Shown: positions 44,802 to 54,400 of the stretch, piece after piece
Numbering within the stretch: the first letter of the stretch is position 1
Layout: each line of letters starts with the position of its first letter
Source: JAFDBW01 sp963723355
GTDB lineage: Bacteria > Desulfobacterota > Desulfuromonadia > Desulfuromonadales > BM103
Reading direction: 5' to 3'
Assembly: GCA_963723355.1 (NCBI GenBank)
Contig: CAVRQQ010000016.1
Coordinates: 60,017 to 124,016, forward strand
Length of the DNA: 64,000 bases
Program-made: the position numbers and the translations under genes
The notes under the pieces: model-generated
The model's input: only the letters and a program-made list of their open reading frames with translations
The model's database searches: none
Told to the model about the DNA's origin: nothing

Positions 44802-45829
44802 TATTTGGCCCCCCCTTCCATCGATTTGCGCAAGGGCAGCAACGGCAGCAACCCTCCGGTTTTGTCATCCATCACGTAGATTTCCTCGAGTCTTGGCAAC
44901 ACCTCTTCGAGCGTTTCCAGATAAATCCGACTACGAGTTACCGAAGGGGCCTTGCGATATTCGGTGAGCAACGCCAGGAACCGGTTGGTTTCGCCCCGAG
45001 CCTTGTTGACCCTCTCGACGGCGTAGCCTTCTGCTTCCTGTAAAACCTTCTTCGCCTCACCTCGGGCCCGTGGGACTTCGCGATTGAACTGCTCGCGTGC
45101 CTGGAAGATCAGGCTCTCCCTCTGCTGCTCGGACTCGTTGACCTCGTTGTAGGCGGCCTTGACCGGATCGGGCGGCGTCACGTCCTGGAACTTGACCGTA
45201 ACGATACGCACACCGATGTCATACTGGTTGAGAGTCGATTGCAGATCCCGCTGGATTTCACTGGCCAACTGGGCGCGCTCGGTCGTCAGGACCTCGGTGA
45301 CGTTGGCGTTGCCGATCGCCTTGCGCACCATCGCTTCAGAGATGTCGCGAATGGTGCCAACCGGGTCCTTGATGCGGAACATGAATTTGAAAGGGTCCGC
45401 CACCTGGAACTGCACGATCCACTCAACATCACTGACGTTGAGATCGCCGGTCAGGGTCAGCGACTCTTCTTCCAATCCACGCTTGGTGAAAGTCGAGCGG
45501 ACATCCGGCGTGACCGTGCGGAAGCCGAACTCTTCTTTGAGGACACGACCGGTCGGCACCAGATACACCCGGTCAATACCGAGCGGCAATTTGAAATGCA
45601 GCCCCGGGTCAGCGAAGCCGGAGAACTTGCCGAAACGCAGAACCACACCGGTCTCTTCAGTGTCGACTTCGTACATGCTGGTGTAGGCGCCGATAACAAT
45701 CAGGACAACGACCACCAGTACCGGCAGTAAGCCCTTTTGCGGGTTGAACTTGTTCTTAATATAGTCCCTGATCTCGATAACCTTTTTTTCCAGGTCGTCA
45801 TTCGAGGGACCACTACCCCAATCCTGCAT
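44801..45829 (-). CDS. hflK: HflK, FtsH-protease modulator
   Basis: 342 residues. A short cytosolic N-terminus with MQDWGSGPSNDDL, a membrane helix near 41-58, the SPFH domain beginning VDTEETGVVLRFGKF, and PRARGEAKKVLQEAEGYAVERV-type coiled coil. Partner of HflC. No ftsH nearby. Probable first gene of hflK-hflC-murB-cupin. Confidence 0.95.
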   Translation of the reverse strand: MQDWGSGPSNDDLEKKVIEIRDYIKNKFNPQKGLLPVLVVVVLIVIGAYTSMYEVDTEETGVVLRFGKFSGFADPGLHFKLPLGIDRVYLVPTGRVLKEEFGFRTVTPDVRSTFTKRGLEEESLTLTGDLNVSDVEWIVQFQVADPFKFMFRIKDPVGTIRDISEAMVRKAIGNANVTEVLTTERAQLASEIQRDLQSTLNQYDIGVRIVTVKFQDVTPPDPVKAAYNEVNESEQQRESLIFQAREQFNREVPRARGEAKKVLQEAEGYAVERVNKARGETNRFLALLTEYRKAPSVTRSRIYLETLEEVLPRLEEIYVMDDKTGGLLPLLPLRKSMEGGAK

Positions 45830-45959
45830 GTTTGCCTCCCATTCATCGGTTCATATGATTAATTTACTTCAGGTCTATTCTAACGCATTTTGACGCCCCC
45901 TGCAGGCACAGTAGTTATAGCAGGTTTAACGTCGTAAACAAAGCACAGTCAGGAGGCAC

Positions 45960-47201
45960 CTATTTCCTTGCAGCTTTGAGACCCGCAAGGTAGCCGGTCG
46001 ACCAGCAGACCTGCAGATTGAAACCGCCGGTGGGGCCGTCCAGGTCAACCATCTCACCGGCAAAGAACAGGTTTGAGATTTTCTTCGAGCGCATGCTGCG
46101 CATGTCGATATCTTTCAGCGACACACCACCGGCCGTGATGATGGCGCGCCGGAAGCCCTCGCAACCGGTCACCTCGAGCGCCATCTCCTTGAAAAGCTTC
46201 AGCAGGCGCTGCCGTTCCGCACGGGTCACCGAATGACACTTCTTAGCCGGAGCAATCCCTGCCAGCCTGACAAAGATCGGGATCATGTCTCGTGGCAGAA
46301 GCTTGCCGAGGGCGTTAGCGAAATCCAGGTTACTGTGCTCGGCCAGTTCCCGCTGCAAGCGCTTGTCAAACAACTCCGTGGCAACGGCCGGTTTGAAATC
46401 GAGTAACAACTCTACCTTACCCTGTTTCAGTGCGTCACGGACGCGACTGCCCAGATCAAGGACGATCGGGCCGCCGATTCCGGAACGGGTAAAGAAGGCT
46501 TCGCCGAATCGTTCATCGACCTTCTTGCCATCAACACACAGGGTGATCCGGACATTCTTGAGGTTGAACCGACTGACTTCCGAGGTCCAGCGTTCTTTGA
46601 GCTTGACCGGCATCAGGGCCGGCTCGGGTTTGACCAGGTGATGGCCGCAATCTTTTGCCCAGACATACCCGTCTCCGGTGCAGCCGGTTTCCGGGTAAGA
46701 CAGCCCGCCTGTAGCAAGGATGATATTGTCCGCGAAGAAGTTTCCCGCGCTTGTCTCGACTTCGCGGACCCGTAATTCGTCGAGCAGAAGACCCTTGACT
46801 TCGCACCCGGTGCGAATCTCAACCCCCTCATCACGGGCAAAGTCAACCAGAGCTTTCTGTACGTCTTCGGCGAGTCCGCTCTCTGGAAAAATCCGCCCGC
46901 CACGCTCAACCTTGAGCGGCACACCATGATCGGCAAAGAACTCCAGTGTCTCCGCAACACCGAACGCATAGAGCGCGGTCAGCAATGCACGACCATTGCG
47001 ACCGAAGTGTTCCGCAAACTTGCGCGCGTCCTGCTCATCGTGCGTGACGTTGCAACGCCCCTTGCCGGTGATCAGAACCTTTGCACCACATTGACGGTTC
47101 TTCTCCAGCAGCAGGACCAGGGCACCCTGCCGGGCGGCAAAGCCGGCAGCGAAGAGTCCCGCGGGGCCGCCGCCGATCACAATCACATCATACTGTTTCA
47201 T
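45960..47201 (-). CDS. HI0933/YhiN (BaiN-like) flavoprotein
   Basis: 413 residues from the ATG at 47201; the open frame runs 66 bases further without a site. FAD-binding VIGGGPAGLFAAG at residues 8-20, GRCNVTHDE, VERGGRIFPESGLAEDV, ILATGGLSYPETGCTGDGY, and the C-terminal AGEMVDLDGPTGGFNLQ. These are hallmarks of the HI0933-like family of NAD(P)/FAD oxidoreductases, to which BaiN belongs. The reaction in most bacteria is unknown. Single gene, with the S1 protein divergent. Confidence 0.93.
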   Translation of the reverse strand: MKQYDVIVIGGGPAGLFAAGFAARQGALVLLLEKNRQCGAKVLITGKGRCNVTHDEQDARKFAEHFGRNGRALLTALYAFGVAETLEFFADHGVPLKVERGGRIFPESGLAEDVQKALVDFARDEGVEIRTGCEVKGLLLDELRVREVETSAGNFFADNIILATGGLSYPETGCTGDGYVWAKDCGHHLVKPEPALMPVKLKERWTSEVSRFNLKNVRITLCVDGKKVDERFGEAFFTRSGIGGPIVLDLGSRVRDALKQGKVELLLDFKPAVATELFDKRLQRELAEHSNLDFANALGKLLPRDMIPIFVRLAGIAPAKKCHSVTRAERQRLLKLFKEMALEVTGCEGFRRAIITAGGVSLKDIDMRSMRSKKISNLFFAGEMVDLDGPTGGFNLQVCWSTGYLAGLKAARK

Positions 47202-47346
47202 GAACTCATTCCGTTCAATAGCTCTGCCATGGGACAAGGCTGACGTAGACAGTGACAGTTTACCCATAAATCTTCATCTTATGCCATGACAGGGATAATA
47301 AACATGCCTATAATGGTCCACATCAAATCATTTAGAGAGGCAACCG

Positions 47347-48528
47347 ATGAGTGACGAGACCCTTGAAGACCAGGATATGAACGAGGAAGGCAGCTTTGCC
47401 GAAATGCTGGAGCAAAGCATGCTTGGCAAAACCCAGCTGGATCCGGGCCAAAAGATAGACGCCACGGTGCTGCAGATCGGTGAAGAGTGGATCTTCCTTG
47501 ATGTCGGCCAGAAAGGTGAAGGTGTTCTCGACCGTAAGGAACTGCTCGACAATGAAGGAGCATTGACGGTTGCCGTCGGTGACAAGGTCAACGCTTATTT
47601 CATGTCCCGCCAAGGCGGCGAGCTACGGTTCACCACCCGCCTTGGCGGCGGCTCTTCAGGAACGGCGCAACTCGAGGAAGCATGGCGCAGCGAAATCCCC
47701 GTGGAGGGCCGCATCGAGAAAGAGATCAAGGGCGGTTACGAGATCAAGCTGCCGGGCAACGTGCGTGCCTTCTGCCCCTTCTCCCAGCTCGGCCTGCGCC
47801 GGCAGGACAACGCGGAAGAAGAGATCGGCAGCACCCGTGACTTCCGCATTACCCAGTTCGGGGACCAGGGCCGCAACATCGTCGTCTCCCACCGGGTCAT
47901 TCTCGAGGAGGAACGTCGCCAGCAGCGCGCGCAACTGAAGACCAGCCTTAAAGAGGGGATGGTGGTTTCGGGAACGGTTACCAACATCCGTGACTTCGGC
48001 GCATTCGTTGATATCGGCGGACTGGAAGGTCTGCTGCCGATCTCTGAAATCTCCTACAGCCGCATCGAGAATATCGAAGACGTCCTGCAGGTCGGCCAGC
48101 AGCTTGATCTGGCCGTGAAAAAATGCGATTGGGAAAATGACCGGTTCTCCTTCAGCCTCCGGGACACTCTGGCAGACCCCTGGAGCATGGTAAAGAGCAG
48201 CTATCCGGTTGGATCGACACATAACGGGATCGTCTCCAGGCTGGCGAAGTTCGGCGCTTTCATCACCCTGGAAGGCGGTATCGACGGGCTGGTACACATC
48301 TCAAAAATCGCTGGCGACCAACGCATCAAACACCCCCAAGATGTCCTGACCATCGGCCAGGCGCTACAGGTTACAATTGAAAAGGTCGACCTCGATGAAA
48401 AGCGTATCTCGCTGGTCCCGGTCCGTGACACATCCGAAGAATCGACAGAGACCTCTTACGAAGAGAAAGCTGACGCAGGGATGGGGACTTTTGCCGACCT
48501 GTTCAAGAAAGCGCAAGAGAAGATTTGA
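47347..48528 (+). CDS. S1-domain RNA-binding protein (ribosomal protein S1-like)
   Basis: 393 residues, with four S1-type repeats: about 37-105, 113-185, 201-270 and 285-355. The last two are the clearest (VVSGTVTNIRDFGAFVDIGG and HNGIVSRLAKFGAFITLEGG). An acidic N-terminus (MSDETLEDQDMNEEG) and a short C-terminal helix follow. Shorter than housekeeping S1 with six repeats, so this is likely a paralogue that binds mRNA or helps translation. Confidence 0.88.
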   Translation: MSDETLEDQDMNEEGSFAEMLEQSMLGKTQLDPGQKIDATVLQIGEEWIFLDVGQKGEGVLDRKELLDNEGALTVAVGDKVNAYFMSRQGGELRFTTRLGGGSSGTAQLEEAWRSEIPVEGRIEKEIKGGYEIKLPGNVRAFCPFSQLGLRRQDNAEEEIGSTRDFRITQFGDQGRNIVVSHRVILEEERRQQRAQLKTSLKEGMVVSGTVTNIRDFGAFVDIGGLEGLLPISEISYSRIENIEDVLQVGQQLDLAVKKCDWENDRFSFSLRDTLADPWSMVKSSYPVGSTHNGIVSRLAKFGAFITLEGGIDGLVHISKIAGDQRIKHPQDVLTIGQALQVTIEKVDLDEKRISLVPVRDTSEESTETSYEEKADAGMGTFADLFKKAQEKI

Positions 48529-48550
48529 TCTCAAAGAAACAACCTGAACC

Positions 48551-48878
48551 ATGGAAAAGAAAATCTTATTAATCGATGACAGCAGATTCAGGAGAGAAGG
48601 CGATCGATCTTCTCAGGGCGTCAGATTGCAATACACCCGGCGATTCTGAGCCCTTTGTTCTGATTGTAACGGACCTTATGATGCCGGGATTAAGCGGATA
48701 TGACGCTGCTCAATGCGTCAAAGGGGAAAACCGGAGAAACAGGGTCACTCCAGTCATTATGGTTTCAGCAGTAGAGCTGACCAAGGAAGAGACCAGACGT
48801 CATGGTTGCGCAACCTACATTCCAAAGGAAGACCTGAATAAGATTGTGTCTATGGCCCGAATCATTTTGCTGAGGTGA
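48551..48878 (+). pseudogene. Broken response regulator receiver domain
   Basis: Starts MEKKILLIDDS, the first strand of a receiver, and then breaks. In another frame TADSGEKAIDLL... continues through the phospho-acceptor strand LIVTDLMMPGLSGYDA and the C-terminal switch. About 30 codons of the first helix and second strand are missing at the junction near 48576. Either an internal deletion or a remnant; the ATG at 48575 could give a 100-residue truncated protein. Confidence 0.6.
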
Positions 48879-49019
48879 GGACCGTCGGGCTCAACAACTA
48901 TTTAAACGTGTATATTTTTCAGCATCATCCGCTTCTGAAGTGATGATAAAATATTTATCCTGATAAATAATAGGGAACAGACCTATTGGTCAGCAAAAGC
49001 GACAGTGGAAAGAATAACC

Positions 49020-50129
49020 TCAGGGGCTGTCGGTGCTACTTTCAACGGGGTGGATAATTAGACGATCGCCGGGATGAAGCGGGCTATTGAGGTTGAGGCG
49101 GTTCCATATCAGGATAGCGGCCAAGGGTACGCGAAATTGTTCAGCAATGGTCGAGAGATTGTCTCCCGACTGAACGATATAGATCTGTTCCTTCCTCTGT
49201 TGACTCCATTCCTTGTGGATCTTGTCGAAACGCTTTTGAAACCCAGATGGCGTGTTTTCGGGGACGGCTAACGTATAGGTTCCCGCCTCAAGATAGTGAC
49301 CGCGCAACTCCGGGTTTAAATCCTTGATCCGTTTGAAATCGGTCTGCGCCGCCTGCGCCACCACCGTCAGACTGGTCTCCTCATAGCAGGTCAATTCGAC
49401 GGTGGCAGCCCTGATGGGAGGATAATAATCCTCGGCCTGCAAGTGAAATCCGTAACGCTCAGGCTGCGTCAGAATTAGTTTGGCCGAAAGAATCCGGAAC
49501 AAGTACCGCTGAGTTTCCAGCGGTAAGTAGAGACGGTAAAAGTTCCTGACACTCTGGGCCAGAATTTCCGCCTGCAGTCCCTCCTCTCCCATGTTGAATG
49601 CCGCTGTCGCCAGACTCCAGGACCCAAATTTTTCGTAAAGTTTTGAGAAATAAGTAACTGCAGCCTTGGTTGATGCGGTCAGGCTTCTTCGCTGATCGAT
49701 TAACTCATTGATGGTCAAGCCGTAAAGACGACCTGTCTCTGGCATAAATTGCCAAAAGCCGATAGCGCCCTTGGGTGAACCGACATGCGGCCGTAAAGCA
49801 CTTTCAGCGAGTGCGACATATTTCAGATCATCGGGTAGCCCGGCCCGGGAAAGCATGGCCTCTATAACAGGAAGATACCGTGTGGATCGCTTCAGCCATA
49901 AAATGGCCTGATCCCGATCCCAGAGAGACAGCAGGAGTTCCTTTTCCATACGCTCTCGCACTTCGGGATCTGCCAGGGGGACAACCTCACCGCAAAAGGA
50001 CAGGGTTTGCTCCAGACGGAGGCCTACCAGCAATGGTGGAATCGGCCCTTCCATGTCTGAGGCAAGCGTGGGCCCGCAGAAAAACAGACTAGTAGTCAGC
50101 CAACCCATAACCAATAAACGAAAGAACAT
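49020..50129 (-). CDS. Membrane-bound lytic transglycosylase with LysM (MltD-like)
   Basis: 369 residues, AAGGAG before the ATG. Signal sequence (MFFRLLVMGWLTTSLFFCGPTLA), then a lytic transglycosylase domain: ALAESALRPHVGSPKGAIGFWQFMPETG with the catalytic glutamate in AES. Near the end is one LysM module (YIVQSGDNLSTIAEQF...NPGDRLIIHP-like). Cleaves peptidoglycan to anhydromuropeptides in the periplasm. No lipobox is evident. Monocistronic. Confidence 0.9.
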   Translation of the reverse strand: MFFRLLVMGWLTTSLFFCGPTLASDMEGPIPPLLVGLRLEQTLSFCGEVVPLADPEVRERMEKELLLSLWDRDQAILWLKRSTRYLPVIEAMLSRAGLPDDLKYVALAESALRPHVGSPKGAIGFWQFMPETGRLYGLTINELIDQRRSLTASTKAAVTYFSKLYEKFGSWSLATAAFNMGEEGLQAEILAQSVRNFYRLYLPLETQRYLFRILSAKLILTQPERYGFHLQAEDYYPPIRAATVELTCYEETSLTVVAQAAQTDFKRIKDLNPELRGHYLEAGTYTLAVPENTPSGFQKRFDKIHKEWSQQRKEQIYIVQSGDNLSTIAEQFRVPLAAILIWNRLNLNSPLHPGDRLIIHPVESSTDSP

Positions 50130-50350
50130 GATTCTCCTTCATACCAGCAGTTCAGAAATAAAAAGAGGTCTTGTCATGACACATTTGTGGCGCTGTAGAT
50201 CCTAAAGACTGTTATTGAATTGGGTCATAAATAAGGCATTGCCAATTATACCCAGTCAGGAGTTTAGGTCAAAGAGGTGGTTTTCCTGTTGATCCTCTCA
50301 CATTGTTTCGGAGTCTTCAGATTGGCAGAAATGCCAGATTCTAATTGCCC
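50130..50350. other. Upstream region of the lytic transglycosylase gene
   Basis: AT-rich, no gene. Ends at the second small-RNA copy. Confidence 0.35.
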
Positions 50351-50592
50351 CTGATAAATAAAAAAAGGCCCCACAATCAGGAGGTAGGGACTGTGGGGCG
50401 AGCTTTTCTATTTTTAGGAGGTTTTGAAGAAGATTATCTCTGACCTGCCTGCCACAGCAAGCCTTCGATGGTTGTTAAGATAATGGATTGTTCAAGAAAA
50501 ATATACGTGGTGTCTCGTAAAAGTTGAATCTACATCACACGAAAATGAACTGTGTAATGACACACTATCGAGTGTCCGATTGATAGCGTTCA
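50351..50592 (-). ncRNA. Candidate small RNA locus, copy 2 (inverted)
   Basis: Reverse-strand copy of 38554-38795 with only scattered differences: TTCAAC, 17 bases, TATATT as promoter; AACCATCGAAGGCTTGCTG; CTTCTTCAAAACCTCCTAAA; terminator GCCCCACAG...TTGTGGGGC plus eight T. The terminator stem contains a C-to-T change that makes a G-U pair, so the fold is preserved. Confidence 0.65.
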
Positions 50593-50716
50593 ATAAGACG
50601 GCTGTTTTGTCTCGGTCGTTGTGATACGTCAGAATGGAAAGCGGGCCGTTGAGGCAGATAGAATTTAAACAAATATCACTATGCCAGATTACGACCAGAG
50701 GTGGATATGGTCTTCT
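50593..50716. other. Downstream of the sulfotransferase gene
   Basis: No gene or hairpin seen. Confidence 0.3.
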
Positions 50717-51829
50717 TCATTGGTCTAGTTTGTTTGTATCAGAAAGTGCGCTGGCATAATTTCTATGATTAGATATCATTCGAGCCCGGTTTAGCACGAA
50801 GGCGACGACTCCTTCTTCTTTCAAACAACTGAGCAAAGCCTTGCCATCGATTTTTCCCAAATGTTCTGAGAGGGCGTATCCCCCTGGTTCTTCGACAATT
50901 AAATTGCCAAGCCATGCATCAATTTGCCATAGTTGATGAGGGAGAAGCTCATAAAGCTTGACTTGTTTCGACTTGTTGATCTTGTTAAAACTGTGCCCAT
51001 GCATGCTACCGCCCTTCCATGGTTTACCAAAAAAAGAAGGCGCTAAAAGATTTTCAAACCATGTAATGCCAAGAAATTCTGCCACTTCATGCATTACGTT
51101 TTGAGGTGACGAAACAAGGTCTTCGTAGCGCACTCGGAGGATCTGACTCGGGGTAGCGCTTTTCGCGGAACGGTAAGCCATGATTGATCGTTCCCAGTCC
51201 CTCAGAAAAGTGGCTGAGGGCTTTATCGCTATGGATTTTTTTTTCCAGTTCGAGGGACTCCCGCCCCGCCTTAAGTGCTCCCTTTTATTTTTTTTGATGG
51301 TTCTGGAGAGAATGACGTCATGAGGGTTACGGATCATGTAAATGATCTTTGCGTTTGGAAAATCCTTAATAATTTGTTGCCAATATAACTCATAACGTGG
51401 GTTTTTTATTACTCCGCGAACTTGCTGGTCTATGCCGGTAACCCGAGAAAAACCAGATAACAATGCAATGAGTGCTAGTGCCGGAACATAACTTGTGCAC
51501 GTCACGCTCTCTCTGTTGAAAAGCCGCTGGAAATGCTCATCTACTTCATTTTCAAAGCCGTTATAATCAAAACCATTATAGTCCCTTCCCTCTTCATGCA
51601 TACCGTCAAGAAAGCTGTCTTTACCTTGTAACCGTAACAGCACCTTTTCCTTGAACATGGCTTTTAAAACTGGCAGGTTTTGTAGATTGAGATCATGTTG
51701 TGGCTCACAGTACAAATACTCTTCAGGGAACACAGTTAAATCAGGGTGTCCGTCTAGTAACGCTGTCATAAGTGTTGTGCCGGACCGGGGAGATCCTGAG
51801 ATAAAGATTGGATTTTCTGCGATACTCAT
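50717..51829 (-). CDS. Sulfotransferase family protein
   Basis: 370 residues. N-terminal PAPS-binding loop FISGSPRSGTTLM (residues 9-21), the 3'-phosphate site around YMIRNPHDVILSR, and RVRYEDLVSSPQNV are typical of sulfotransferase domains. No signal peptide. Likely transfers sulfate to a carbohydrate or other polymer precursor, but no glycan genes are nearby. Lower GC than the core genes suggests acquisition by transfer. A weak ribosome-binding site precedes the ATG. Confidence 0.85.
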   Translation of the reverse strand: MSIAENPIFISGSPRSGTTLMTALLDGHPDLTVFPEEYLYCEPQHDLNLQNLPVLKAMFKEKVLLRLQGKDSFLDGMHEEGRDYNGFDYNGFENEVDEHFQRLFNRESVTCTSYVPALALIALLSGFSRVTGIDQQVRGVIKNPRYELYWQQIIKDFPNAKIIYMIRNPHDVILSRTIKKNKREHLRRGGSPSNWKKKSIAIKPSATFLRDWERSIMAYRSAKSATPSQILRVRYEDLVSSPQNVMHEVAEFLGITWFENLLAPSFFGKPWKGGSMHGHSFNKINKSKQVKLYELLPHQLWQIDAWLGNLIVEEPGGYALSEHLGKIDGKALLSCLKEEGVVAFVLNRARMISNHRNYASALSDTNKLDQ

Positions 51830-52247
51830 AACTTGGCCACATTCATCATTATTGGTGGATCGTCCGAAAATTTTTAGATACTTTGATATAACAACCGCCA
51901 GTCAGCATATGCCAACGACAGTGGTTTAGTTAGTTGTTTTTGAAGGTTTACCTGTCTGCAGATTGTTCTCATTCCCCATTGAGCACAGCAAAAAAGACGA
52001 CGCCAATTTAACTCAATATCGTGTTTTGATCAAAGATGATTTTCTTATAATTCCCTCTACATTACATTGGAGCGTTCAGAGGGAAATGTTTGCGCAATTC
52101 TCACAACTACCCCTGTCATATAAGAAAAGCCCACCCGGCAAACTGGTTGGACTTTAAATGTTCAAAAGGGAGCGCTTTGGGAGCCTACGCGCTCAACACC
52201 GAGATCACTCCATCCGATTTACAAGAAGCAATCCACTGGTTTGAGGT
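51830..52247. other. Gap between sulfotransferase and histidine kinase genes
   Basis: About 420 bases. Two short (+) frames exist (51963-52157 and 52090-52344) but neither has a ribosome-binding site or a recognised domain. I see no supported gene. Confidence 0.4.
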
Positions 52248-54188
52248 TTATCCAGATTGTCCTTCTATGACTTGCCCCAAAGTAAAAAAGAAGCAACTAC
52301 CAGTGCCTATCCCGTTTGATTCGACCCATAGGCGTCCACCATGAGCTTCGATAATGCTTTTGGTGATTGCCAGTCCGACACCATCTCCATCAACCGTCTT
52401 GACTTTGCGTTTGAACAACTCAAAAATGCCGGAGAAATCTTGCGGGGCAATACCAATACCGTTGTCTTTGACATAAAAAATAGTTTCAGGTCCTTGCAAA
52501 TGATAGCTAATGGTAATCTTGTTCGGTTCTTCCCCTATATATCGGATGGCGTTTTCAAGTAGATTCTCGATGACTTCCTGCAACCGCATTGAATCACCCA
52601 CCACTTTAGGGAAGCTTTTAGATACCTCGACTTCGATATGCGCATCTTCCAATTTCCTTGCTACCATTTGCAATGTTTCCTCAATAATGCTCTGGAGGTC
52701 AACCTCCTCTGATGGTTCTATTAATCTGCCGATCTTGGCAAGCCTCAGGATTTCATCCAGCCTGCGCTCCATGCGACAGGTGTTTTTTACAATCTGGTCT
52801 GTACAAAACTGGGCCTGATCCAGTTTCCCCTGATCCAATTGTTTGCCAAGGAACTCCGCAAATCCACCGATGGCGGTTAGCGGAGTTTTCAGGTCATGAG
52901 ATATCGTGTGAGAAAAATTTTCGAGCTGGTCGGCTTTTGCATGAACCTCATCAAGCAGTGCCAGATCCTGCCTGGCGAGCACTTGGCTTATGGTGCGTGA
53001 GATTTGCAATGAGACTTCGTCGAGCAGTAATCTTTCCTCAATTAAAAATGGGCCCTCTGATGCCGACGGCCGTTCCTCGCTGTAATAGATTTCAATAATG
53101 CCGGTTTTTTCCCCGCGGACAATAATGTCGCTGGCAAGCCTCCACGGAGAGACGGCAAAGGATTCGGTTTTTAAGATTTTGTCCTCGTAGATGATGCGTG
53201 CGGAAGTTGCCTCCGGGTATTGCCAGGATTCAGGCAGCAGTTCGACGGCTTCCTGGAGAAAAGACTCCAAGTCGAGATTCGGCTGATTGGACAATATAGA
53301 GAGCTTGTACAGACAACTCAGCTCCTTGACCCTTTCGCGCAGATTATGTTCAGTTCGCCGTGTCAAAGTCACGTCCACCCCAACGCCCCAATTTGCCCAG
53401 CCGTCGATAGGGTAGTATTTAGCGATGTTGGAAAACATGATGGTCTTGATACTGCCATCCTTTGCAGTCAGTTGCCACTCCCAGTTGCGGTAGTCATCTC
53501 CCCGCTTTTTGTAGGCGTCCTGCATCATATGGCGATAATGTGGATCTGGACAAAGGAGCGTCATTGCCTTCGGGTTACCGACCATCTCACTGGCCAGATA
53601 TCCGCAAATACGCTCTGCCTCATGGTTCCACTTGCATAAGAGCCCTTGGCGGTCGAAAGCGAACAACATCACTGGCATATGTGCAAGAATCGTACGGGTA
53701 CGTGCGTTGCTTTTCTCCAGTTCAACGGCAGTTTTTTTGAATTTATCAATATCAGAAATTGTGCCGATGTAACCTTCGACGTTTCTATCCTTGCTCAGTT
53801 TTGCTGTTGCATGGCCGACAACCCATGTGATTTTCCCCTGTGGAGTGCAAAACCGGTATTCCGCATGAAAAGGCAGGTTGTTTTTTGCCGACTCGTACCA
53901 GAGAGTAGCTACCCGCTCATGATCATCATCATGAATCGCGTCAACCCATCCCCTTCCTCTCGCTTGCTCTGGAGACATCCCGGCAATCTCGCACCAAGTC
54001 TTGTTCACCTGTAGATAATTCCCATCAGCATCGGTAAAAAAAATCCCAATGGGTGAATTCTCCATCAATTCTGCGTACCAACTGAGAGTAATTGCCGTGT
54101 GTCCTTGCGCTGATCCAGAAATCACAAATCCACCTTTGCATCCAGAGTACAAATTGATAATCATCAAATTTTGCAGTACAATCTCCAA
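52248..54188 (-). CDS. PAS-domain sensor histidine kinase
   Basis: Up to 646 residues; the start is unsure (TTG at 54188, ATG at 54164, or GTG at 54125 with AAAGGTGG before it). PAS 1 (MENSPIGIFFTDADGNYLQV, about 42-150) and PAS 2 (about 165-285), then a GAF-like region (about 300-400). The HisKA helix follows with the phospho-histidine in SHTISHDLKTPLT and a kinase core: NLLENAIRYIGE (N box), DNGIGIA (G1) and DGDGVGLAITKSI (G2). No membrane helix, so a cytosolic sensor. No adjacent response regulator. Confidence 0.9.
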   Translation of the reverse strand: MEIVLQNLMIINLYSGCKGGFVISGSAQGHTAITLSWYAELMENSPIGIFFTDADGNYLQVNKTWCEIAGMSPEQARGRGWVDAIHDDDHERVATLWYESAKNNLPFHAEYRFCTPQGKITWVVGHATAKLSKDRNVEGYIGTISDIDKFKKTAVELEKSNARTRTILAHMPVMLFAFDRQGLLCKWNHEAERICGYLASEMVGNPKAMTLLCPDPHYRHMMQDAYKKRGDDYRNWEWQLTAKDGSIKTIMFSNIAKYYPIDGWANWGVGVDVTLTRRTEHNLRERVKELSCLYKLSILSNQPNLDLESFLQEAVELLPESWQYPEATSARIIYEDKILKTESFAVSPWRLASDIIVRGEKTGIIEIYYSEERPSASEGPFLIEERLLLDEVSLQISRTISQVLARQDLALLDEVHAKADQLENFSHTISHDLKTPLTAIGGFAEFLGKQLDQGKLDQAQFCTDQIVKNTCRMERRLDEILRLAKIGRLIEPSEEVDLQSIIEETLQMVARKLEDAHIEVEVSKSFPKVVGDSMRLQEVIENLLENAIRYIGEEPNKITISYHLQGPETIFYVKDNGIGIAPQDFSGIFELFKRKVKTVDGDGVGLAITKSIIEAHGGRLWVESNGIGTGSCFFFTLGQVIEGQSG

Positions 54189-54321
54189 ATAATATAGAGA
54201 TTCTCAATTTTAACACTCCCTTGAGAACAATCAGCAAAAAAATGCTTTCTCATAAACCATACTCCTGATTTTCAGTGAAGATCAAATGGCTATTGGAATA
54301 TGCCTTAGAAGTGCTGACCGA

Positions 54322-54360
54322 TAAGAAAGGCCACCCGTTTCCGGGTGGCCATTTTGTGTC
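54322..54360. repeat. GGCCACC-hairpin element, short copy 11
   Basis: GGCCACCCG TTT CCGGGTGGCC followed by ATTTTGTGTCTTAAAG; the last bases resemble the long minus-strand copies. Only the hairpin end is present. Confidence 0.65.
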
Positions 54361-54400
54361 TTAAAGATGATAACTTTGTTTGGTTTGTTAGTTTGTTGAA

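Noticed and set aside
43233..44879. A 548-codon open frame on the plus strand opposite murB and hflC
   Set aside because: It is antisense to two genes with clear family motifs and shows no domain; high GC and codon bias of the true genes create such mirror frames.
51963..52344. Two overlapping short plus-strand frames between the sulfotransferase and kinase genes
   Set aside because: No start signals, and the second overlaps the kinase end; could be scraps of a lost gene but nothing supports it.
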